In this document: piece by piece, positions 58,361-64,000 of the stretch
Numbering within the stretch: position 1 is the first letter of the stretch
Layout: the number at the start of each line of letters is the position of its first letter
Assembly (NCBI GenBank): GCA_040775095.1
Contig: JAXGTD010000003.1
Location: 29,722-93,721 of the forward strand
From: JAXGTD01 sp040775095
Lineage (GTDB): Bacteria > Pseudomonadota > Gammaproteobacteria > Chromatiales > Chromatiaceae
Reading direction: 5' to 3'
DNA: 64,000 nucleotides
Notes under the pieces: model-generated
What the model was told of the DNA's origin: nothing
Databases searched by the model: none
The model's input: the letters and a program-made list of their open reading frames with translations, nothing else
Made by a program: the position numbers and the translations under genes

Positions 58361-60694
58361 TCAGGTCTTGCGCGCCTTGGCGAAGGCATCGGCCATGGTA
58401 CCGGCGACCGGTGCAGCCGGTTGCGCGCGCTGCTCGCGCCCGGCCGGCCTGCGAGCCGCTTGACGCGCCGGCCCGGCTCCCCGCTCCCGGCCACTGCCCG
58501 GCTTACCTTCCCCATCGCGGCCCGACCGCGGGCGCTCGTCCAGGCGCATGCTCAGGGCGATGCGCTTGCGTTCCAGGTCGATCTCCAGCACGCGCACCTT
58601 GACCAACTGGCCAGACCGGACCACGTCGTGCGGGTCCTTCACGAACTGGTCGGACAACATCGAGATGTGCACCAGCCCGTCCTGATGCACGCCGACGTCG
58701 ACGAAGGCGCCGAAGTTGGTCACGTTGGTGACGCTGCCCTCCAGCACCATGCCCGGCTTGAGGTCTTGCAGCGTCTCGACCCCCTCGAGAAACGCGGCCG
58801 CCTTGAATTCCGGGCGCGGGTCGCGGCCGGGCTTCTCCAGCTCGGCCAGGATGTCACGCACGGTCGGCTCACCAAAACGATCGTCGGCGAATTCCTTCGG
58901 ATCGAGGCGCCGCAGCAACGCGCTGTCGCCGATCAGCTCGCGGATACCCTTGCCCGCGCGCTCGACGATGCGACGCACCACCGGGTAGGCCTCGGGGTGC
59001 ACCGCCGAGGCATCCAGCGGCTCGTCGCCGTCGAGCACCCGCAGGAACCCGGCACATTGCTGGAAAGTCTTCTCACCGAGGCGCGGCACCTGCTTGAGCT
59101 GCCCGCGATTGGCGAACGCCCCATGCTGCTCCCGAAACTGCACCACATTCTCCGCGATGCTCGTGGTGAGCCCGGAGACCTGGGCCAGCAGCGGCGCCGA
59201 GGCGGTATTGAGGTCGACACCGACGGCATTGACGCAGTCCTCCACCACCGCGTCGAGGCTGCGCGCGAGGCCGGTCTGATTCACGTCGTGCTGATACTGG
59301 CCGACGCCAATGGACTTGGGGTCGATCTTGACCAGCTCCGCCAGCGGGTCCTGCAGCCGCCGGGCGATGGACACCGCCCCGCGCAACGACACATCCATGT
59401 CCGGCAGCTCGTGCGAGGCGAGCTCCGAGGCCGAGTAGACCGAGGCGCCGGCCTCGTTGACCACCAGCGAGCGCAGGCCCAGGCCGGGACGGCGCTTGAT
59501 CAGCTCACGCACCAGCCGGTCGGTCTCGCGCGAGCCCGTGCCATTGCCGATACTGATCAGCCTTGCCCCGTGGCGCCCCGCCAGATCGGCCAGGCACGCG
59601 AGCGACGCCTCCCACTGATTCTTCGGCACATGCGGATAGATGGTGGCGGTGTCGACCACGCGCCCGGTCCCATCGACAACGGCCACCTTGACACCGGTGC
59701 GCAGCCCCGGATCGAGCCCGATGGTGGAGAGACGCCCCGCCGGCGCGGCCAGCAGCAGTGCCCCCAGGTTCTTCGCGAACACGCGAATCGCCTCGGCCTC
59801 GGCCGACTCGAGCAGGCGGCCCTTCAGATCGAGGTCGAGGCGCACCAGCAGCTTCACGCGCCAGGCCTTGCGCACCGTCTCCTTGAGCCAGGCATCGCCG
59901 GGGCGGCCGCGATCGCTGACACCGAAGCGCTCGGCGATCATCCTCCGGCACGGGGCATCGGGTTCCTCGCCCTCGCCGGCGATCAGCTCCAGAGCGAGCA
60001 CGCCCTGATTGCGGCCGCGAAACAGCGCCAACGCGCGATGCGACGGGATGCGCTGGATGGGCTCGCGGTAATCGAAGTAATCGGAGAACTTGGCCCCCTC
60101 GGTTTCCTTACCGTCGATGAGCGTCGAGACCAGGATCCCGCGTTCCCAGAGCAGGTCGCGCAACCGCCCGGCCAGTTCCGGGTCCTCGGCGAATCGCTCC
60201 ATCAGGATCTGACGGGCACCCTCGAGCGCCGCGGCCACATCGCCAATCCCCTTGCCCGCATCGACAAAGCCCTCGGCCTGGATCTCCGGGATCGCGCCAG
60301 GGTCATCCAGCAACCGATCGGCCAGCGGCTCGAGGCCCGCCTCGCGGGCGATCTGGGCCTTGGTCCGTCGCCTGGGCTTGTAGGGGAGATACAGATCCTC
60401 GAGCCGCTGCTTGCTGTCCGCGGCCTCGATCGCGGCGCGCAGCGCATCGTCGAGCTTGCCTTGCTCGCCGATGCTCCGGAGGATCACGTCACGGCGCTGC
60501 GCAAGCTCCCGCAGGTAGCCGAGGCGCTGCTCGAGCACACGCAGCTGGACATCGTCGAGACCGCCGGTGACCTCCTTGCGGTAACGCGCAATGAAGGGGA
60601 CCGTGGCGCCGTCATCGAGCAGCGCGATGGCGGCCTCGACCTGGCATGGACGAGCGGCGATCTCTTCAGAAATAACATCAACAATGGACTGCAT
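58361..60694 (-). CDS. tex: Transcription accessory protein Tex (YhgF)
   Basis: A 777-residue RNA-binding protein. N-terminal helical region (FIARYRKEVTGGLDDVQLRVLE), YqgF/RNase H-like domain (STIGLDPGLRTGVKVAVVD), a helix-hairpin-helix unit (NTASAPLLAQVSGLTTSIAENVVQFRE), and the C-terminal S1 domain (GMVLEGSVTNVTNFGAFVDVGVHQDGLVHIS). A basic tail of about 65 residues follows, rich in RPAGRE and GRERG. ATG 60694 starts MQSIVDVISEEIAA. The long frame beyond has no family match. Confidence 0.96.
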   Translation of the reverse strand: MQSIVDVISEEIAARPCQVEAAIALLDDGATVPFIARYRKEVTGGLDDVQLRVLEQRLGYLRELAQRRDVILRSIGEQGKLDDALRAAIEAADSKQRLEDLYLPYKPRRRTKAQIAREAGLEPLADRLLDDPGAIPEIQAEGFVDAGKGIGDVAAALEGARQILMERFAEDPELAGRLRDLLWERGILVSTLIDGKETEGAKFSDYFDYREPIQRIPSHRALALFRGRNQGVLALELIAGEGEEPDAPCRRMIAERFGVSDRGRPGDAWLKETVRKAWRVKLLVRLDLDLKGRLLESAEAEAIRVFAKNLGALLLAAPAGRLSTIGLDPGLRTGVKVAVVDGTGRVVDTATIYPHVPKNQWEASLACLADLAGRHGARLISIGNGTGSRETDRLVRELIKRRPGLGLRSLVVNEAGASVYSASELASHELPDMDVSLRGAVSIARRLQDPLAELVKIDPKSIGVGQYQHDVNQTGLARSLDAVVEDCVNAVGVDLNTASAPLLAQVSGLTTSIAENVVQFREQHGAFANRGQLKQVPRLGEKTFQQCAGFLRVLDGDEPLDASAVHPEAYPVVRRIVERAGKGIRELIGDSALLRRLDPKEFADDRFGEPTVRDILAELEKPGRDPRPEFKAAAFLEGVETLQDLKPGMVLEGSVTNVTNFGAFVDVGVHQDGLVHISMLSDQFVKDPHDVVRSGQLVKVRVLEIDLERKRIALSMRLDERPRSGRDGEGKPGSGRERGAGPARQAARRPAGREQRAQPAAPVAGTMADAFAKARKT

Positions 60695-60735
60695 CTGGCT
60701 GTTTCGGCATCTTCGATAGCGGAGGGCCCGCCATT

Positions 60736-60975
60736 CTAATCCACCGAGCAGCGTTCGCCATAGACGGCCATCACGGCCTTGAGCTCCATCAGCAGCCAAC
60801 CCCGCTCGGTGGGCGACAGACCCCGGGTCTCGGGCAGGTCTTCGCCGCGCTCGAGCCTGGCGATGTCCTTCCAGACCAGTCTGCACCCTTTCTGACAGAT
60901 CGACTCGAGCCGCGACTCCAGCCGTGGTAGTTGCAGGGAGACCAAGCCATGCCCCTCCAGCGCGTTCATGCGCAT
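60736..60975 (-). CDS. Conserved-looking small protein, 79 aa
   Basis: Begins MRMNALEGHGLVSLQLPRLESRLESICQKGCRLVWKDI, then ERGEDLPETRGLSPTERGWLLMELKAVMAVYGERCSVD. Three Cys, with a CxxxC pair and one near the end, plus alternating acidic and basic helices. Not assignable to a named family. It lies 41 bp upstream of tex on the same strand and divergent from prk. Confidence 0.65.
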   Translation of the reverse strand: MRMNALEGHGLVSLQLPRLESRLESICQKGCRLVWKDIARLERGEDLPETRGLSPTERGWLLMELKAVMAVYGERCSVD

Positions 60976-61164
60976 CCCTGTCCCGGTTCGGGAAACGCCA
61001 ATTGCACGCGCCTCCTCGGGCCATGGATGAAGTAAATCAGCATCTGCTTATTATGGCCCACCAGCAGGCGACTTGTCAGATGCGCGTGCGCCGGAACGTC
61101 AGATCCCGCCACCGTCGATCGCACCGCGGGAGCGCTCGCGGGGCGACAGCACGACGATCCGTTA

Positions 61165-61193
61165 TTGACCTGCCAAATATTGTGTATTAATAA
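61165..61193 (+). promoter_or_regulatory. prk: Sigma-70-like promoter before prk
   Basis: TTGACC (61165-61170), 17 bases, then TAATAA (61188-61193), in an AT-rich patch of an otherwise GC-rich region. It lies about 70 bp before the prk start. A CbbR-type TNA-N7-TNA site is plausible but was not pinned. Confidence 0.5.
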
Positions 61194-61263
61194 AACGGGA
61201 AGCCCCGGGGCACACCGCCCCGGGCCCATAAGAGCCCAAGTCCAGCAGAGGGGAGATCAGCGC

Positions 61264-62151
61264 ATGTCCAGAAAGCATCCCATTGTGGCCGTCACCGGTT
61301 CGTCCGGGGCGGGAACGAGCACGGTAAAAAACGCGCTGGAGCACATCTTCCAGCGCGTCGGCGCGCGCGCGGCCTTCATCGAGGGCGACAGTTTTCACCG
61401 CTTCGACCGCAAGACCATGAAGGCCGAGCTTGCGCAGGCCAAGGCCGAGGGTCGAAACCTCAGCCACTTCGGCCCCGACGGCAACCTGTTCGAGAAGCAG
61501 CTCGAGCTGTTCCGCTGCTATGGCGACAGCGGCACCGGGCTACGCCGCTTCTATATCCACAACGAAGAGGAAGCCGCACGCCATGAGACGGAACCCGGGA
61601 CCTTCACCGACTGGGAACCGATCCCGCCGGACACCGACCTGCTGTTCTACGAGGGGCTCCACGGCGGGGTCGTGGACGGCGACATCGATCTGTCCAAAGA
61701 GGTCGACCTGCTCATCGGCGTCTGCCCCACGATCAATCTGGAATGGGTGCAGAAGATCTCGCGCGATACCCGTGAGCGCGGCTACCGGCCCGAGGACGTC
61801 CAGGACATCATCTACCGGCGCATGTACGACTACATGCACTACATCCTGCCGCAGTTCTCACGCACCCATATCAACTTCCAGCGCATCCCGGTCACCGACA
61901 CATCGAACCCGTTCTGCGTCTCCAACATCCCCACTGCCGACCAGAGCCTGGTGCTGATCCATTTTCTGAAGCCGAAGCCGAGCGTGGAGTTCAAGATCAA
62001 TCTGAAAGGGCTCATCGACGGCTCCATGATCACCGGGTTCAACACGCTCGTGATCCCGGGTGGCAAGATGATGTACGCGATGGAGTTGATCCTGACCGAG
62101 CGCGTTCTCGATCTGATGAGGCGCCGCGGACACCTGGACGGGCAGGTTTAA
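61264..62151 (+). CDS. prk: Phosphoribulokinase
   Basis: A 295-residue Calvin-cycle enzyme making ribulose-1,5-bisphosphate from ribulose-5-phosphate. The P-loop is GSSGAGTST (residues 12-20). DSFHRF, GRNLSHFGPDGNLFE and LLFYEGLHGGV are typical of the proteobacterial octameric class, about 290 residues and lacking the redox Cys insert of plant enzymes. GAGGGGA precedes the ATG at seven bases. No cbb genes are adjacent in the window. It marks autotrophic carbon fixation. Confidence 0.97.
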   Translation: MSRKHPIVAVTGSSGAGTSTVKNALEHIFQRVGARAAFIEGDSFHRFDRKTMKAELAQAKAEGRNLSHFGPDGNLFEKQLELFRCYGDSGTGLRRFYIHNEEEAARHETEPGTFTDWEPIPPDTDLLFYEGLHGGVVDGDIDLSKEVDLLIGVCPTINLEWVQKISRDTRERGYRPEDVQDIIYRRMYDYMHYILPQFSRTHINFQRIPVTDTSNPFCVSNIPTADQSLVLIHFLKPKPSVEFKINLKGLIDGSMITGFNTLVIPGGKMMYAMELILTERVLDLMRRRGHLDGQV

Positions 62152-62253
62152 GGCGTAGGGTCGATCGGGGCGTCTGCCTGGGCCCGCGCCGGGACGCGAG
62201 ATGCCGCGCCTTTGAGGTTCGCCGGGGCGGCCACCGCGCCGAAGAATACAATC

Positions 62254-62297
62254 GGCCGCATCTTCCCTTATAGTGTCCTTCGAAGGCAGATGCGGCC
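62254..62297. repeat. Nested inverted repeat between prk and the hybrid kinase
   Basis: GGCCGCATCT (62254-62263) and AGATGCGGCC (62288-62297) are perfect 10-bp arms around 24 bases. The loop contains the palindrome CCTTCGAAGG (62277-62286) and TATAGT (62269-62274). It may be an operator or a cruciform/attenuator upstream of the hybrid kinase (starts 62400). Confidence 0.7.
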
Positions 62298-62399
62298 CGC
62301 GAGACAGCGCGAAGAGGTTGGCGCGGACCGCGGTCGCCGGCGACAGATCGCGCCCCGTGATGGCGCTTGGCACGACCTACGGACTGGACGCAGACGCGA

Positions 62400-64000
62400 A
62401 TGGCAACTCGAAACCAAGGCCGGCCCGACCTGCAGGTCACGCGCGTGCGCCTGGGCAGGCTGGCACTGTTTGGGGTGTTGGGCCTTTGCGCGGTCGCGAT
62501 CCTGGCCATCTCGATGCTCGCCCTGTGGTTGCAGGGACAGGCACAGGTGGGCGCCGCCAGCGGCCTTTCCCTCGCCGAGTTCGCGCACGGCAGCCTTGGG
62601 ACTGGTCTGGGGGCCATCATCGGCACGCTGACGCTCTCCGCCGCCACGTTGGTCGCGCTTATCGTGCTCATCACCCGCGCCCAGGACATGCAGGCCAAGA
62701 TCCTGATCGAGAGCCGCGAGCGCAACCGCGCCATCGTCGACAACATGGTCGACGGCGCTTTCCATGTTGACGCCGAGGGGCGGCTTGTCGCGTTGAATGC
62801 CGCCGCCGAACGCATCTTCGGCTACGCGTCGCCGGAGGTTCGCCACGCGCCGATGTCGATCCTGTTCCCCCCGCCCTTTCAAGCGGACTTCGAGGCGCGG
62901 ATCGAGCGTCTCAAGGCGACCCACGCACCCCTCACGCTGGAGGATCCCGGCAACCTGTCGGGCAGGCGCAAGGACGGCTCGGTGTTTCCGCTCTACCTCG
63001 CCATCAGTGAGGTCCATGTCGGTGGCTATCCGATGTTCACGGCGATCGCTCGCGACATGACCGAGGCCCATCGGCAGATGGCGGAGCTGGAACAGGCCCG
63101 CGACGCGGCGTTGGCCGCGGACCGCGCCAAGAGCCAGTTCCTGGCGGTGATGAGCCACGAGATCCGCACGCCGATGAATGGCATCCTCGGGATGCTCGAC
63201 CTGCTTCGGGACGGGAAGCTGACCCAGCAGCAGCAGGAGTTCATCGACACCGCCGCGGACTCCGGCAACATCCTGCTCAACATCATCAACGACATCCTGG
63301 ACCTGTCGAAGATCGAGGCCGGCAAGCTCGACCTGCAGGCCCTGGATTTCGACCTGCGCAACACGGTCGAGGACATCACCGCGCTGATGGCGTCCAATGC
63401 CCGTGACAAATCCCTGGAGGTCGCGAGCTTTTTCCATCCGAATGTCCCCTCGATGGTCCGCGGCGACCCTTACCGCCTGCGCCAGATCCTGATGAACCTG
63501 ATGGGCAATGCCGTCAAGTTCACCGCGCGCGGGGAGATCCTCGTGAGCGTGTCGGCGCAGGCAATCGGCGAGTCGGAAACCTTGCTGCGCTTCGATGTCA
63601 AGGACAGCGGCATCGGCGTCTCCCCGCAGGTGCGCCAGACCCTGTTTCGCCCGTTCACCCAGGCGGACGCCTCGACCACCCGCCGCTTCGGTGGCACAGG
63701 GCTGGGCCTGGTGATCTCCAAGCGACTGGCGGAGCTCATGGGCGGGGAGATCGGTGTCGAGAGCGAGCCCGGGGTCGGCTCGACGTTCTGGTTCACGATC
63801 CGACTCGGGTCCGTGGAAGAGGCGCAGACCGACTACGGTCGCGACCTCTCTGGCGTCAAGGCGCTCATCGTCGACGACAACAGCATCAACCGGCTGATCC
63901 TGGAGAACTATCTGGCTCACTGGGGGGTGCGCGCCCACAGCGTCGACGGCGGTGCGGCGGCGCTGGCCGCGCTGCAGAGCGCGCTCGAAGAGGGTGACCC
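62400..64000 (+). CDS. Hybrid sensor histidine kinase, PAS-HisKA-HATPase-REC (3' truncated by window)
   Basis: The frame runs from ATG 62400 to the window edge with no stop (533 codons). Two membrane helices (about residues 19-41 and 65-90) precede a PAS domain (AIVDNMVDGAFHVDAEGRLVALN, about 106-215). H-box SHEIRTPMNG has His253, N-box NLMGNAVKFT, G1 DSGIG and G2 GGTGLGLVIS follow. A receiver begins VDDNSINR near the end. The phosphoacceptor Asp and any Hpt domain lie beyond the window. The weak GGACGCAGACGCGA leader leaves the start uncertain. Confidence 0.92.
   Translation, partial: MATRNQGRPDLQVTRVRLGRLALFGVLGLCAVAILAISMLALWLQGQAQVGAASGLSLAEFAHGSLGTGLGAIIGTLTLSAATLVALIVLITRAQDMQAKILIESRERNRAIVDNMVDGAFHVDAEGRLVALNAAAERIFGYASPEVRHAPMSILFPPPFQADFEARIERLKATHAPLTLEDPGNLSGRRKDGSVFPLYLAISEVHVGGYPMFTAIARDMTEAHRQMAELEQARDAALAADRAKSQFLAVMSHEIRTPMNGILGMLDLLRDGKLTQQQQEFIDTAADSGNILLNIINDILDLSKIEAGKLDLQALDFDLRNTVEDITALMASNARDKSLEVASFFHPNVPSMVRGDPYRLRQILMNLMGNAVKFTARGEILVSVSAQAIGESETLLRFDVKDSGIGVSPQVRQTLFRPFTQADASTTRRFGGTGLGLVISKRLAELMGGEIGVESEPGVGSTFWFTIRLGSVEEAQTDYGRDLSGVKALIVDDNSINRLILENYLAHWGVRAHSVDGGAAALAALQSALEEGD

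Noticed and set aside
58352..60739. A 795-codon open frame on the plus strand
   Set aside because: Antisense to tex; His/Gln/Arg-rich shadow composition.

Overview
The window reads as chromosome of a GC-rich autotrophic gammaproteobacterium, most like a purple sulfur bacterium of the Chromatiales. This rests on an octameric-type phosphoribulokinase (prk), the gammaproteobacterial orders nadK-recN, dnaK-dnaJ-dapB and hrcA/grpE, a three-subunit transhydrogenase, a B12-dependent lifestyle (riboswitch, btuB and late cobalamin genes) and uniformly GC-rich coding sequence. Genus is not resolved from sequence alone. I see no phage, insertion sequence, tRNA, rRNA or CRISPR array.

Layout. 1-0.3 kb: tail of a coiled-coil protein. 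0.5-8.1 kb (minus strand): sensor kinase followed by a heavy-metal RND efflux operon (outer membrane factor, adaptor, pump, DUF3240), with a triple CTTAAC box upstream of the kinase. 8.8-12.0 kb: a 43-aa basic protein, a PAQR/hemolysin III membrane protein, a transglutaminase-like protein, and a PepSY gene plus OmpR-family regulator that probably belong with the kinase. 12.0-15.0 kb: pntAA-pntAB-pntB. 15.2-22.2 kb: hydrolase, pepN, grxC-hslR-Cys-rich protein, a secreted protein and a diguanylate cyclase. 22.3-30.5 kb (minus): a cobalamin salvage/assembly operon, btuB-cobO-cobU-cobT-cobC-metallophosphoesterase-DUF808-cobS, behind one cobalamin riboswitch. 30.8-40 kb: dapB, dnaJ, dnaK (sigma-32-like promoter), grpE, hrcA (perfect CIRCE), nadK, recN. 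40-47.6 kb: AEC transporter, DUF389 protein, htpG, pgm, a decayed aldo/keto reductase start and a MOSC protein. 47.7-56.1 kb (plus): seven co-directional exported or membrane genes (four lipoproteins, a beta-propeller protein, a 903-aa LysM protein, a DedA protein). 56.3-57.9 kb: a PAS-GGDEF-EAL gene broken by several frameshifts. 58-64 kb: SET-domain protein, tex, a 79-aa protein, prk, and the start of a hybrid histidine kinase that runs off the window.

How parts fit. The heat-shock genes (hrcA, grpE, dnaK, dnaJ, htpG, hslR) show two regulatory logics: HrcA/CIRCE before hrcA and a sigma-32-type promoter before dnaK. The B12 genes import corrinoid, adenosylate it and attach the lower ligand, all under riboswitch control. 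The metal-efflux genes, sensor kinase, PepSY protein and regulator look like one stress circuit split into two loci.

The least explained parts are an approximately 120-bp intergenic element present twice (394-513 and 37181-37297) with a conserved fold, the envelope gene cluster at 47.7-56.1 kb, the CTTAAC array, and the nested inverted repeat between prk and the hybrid kinase.
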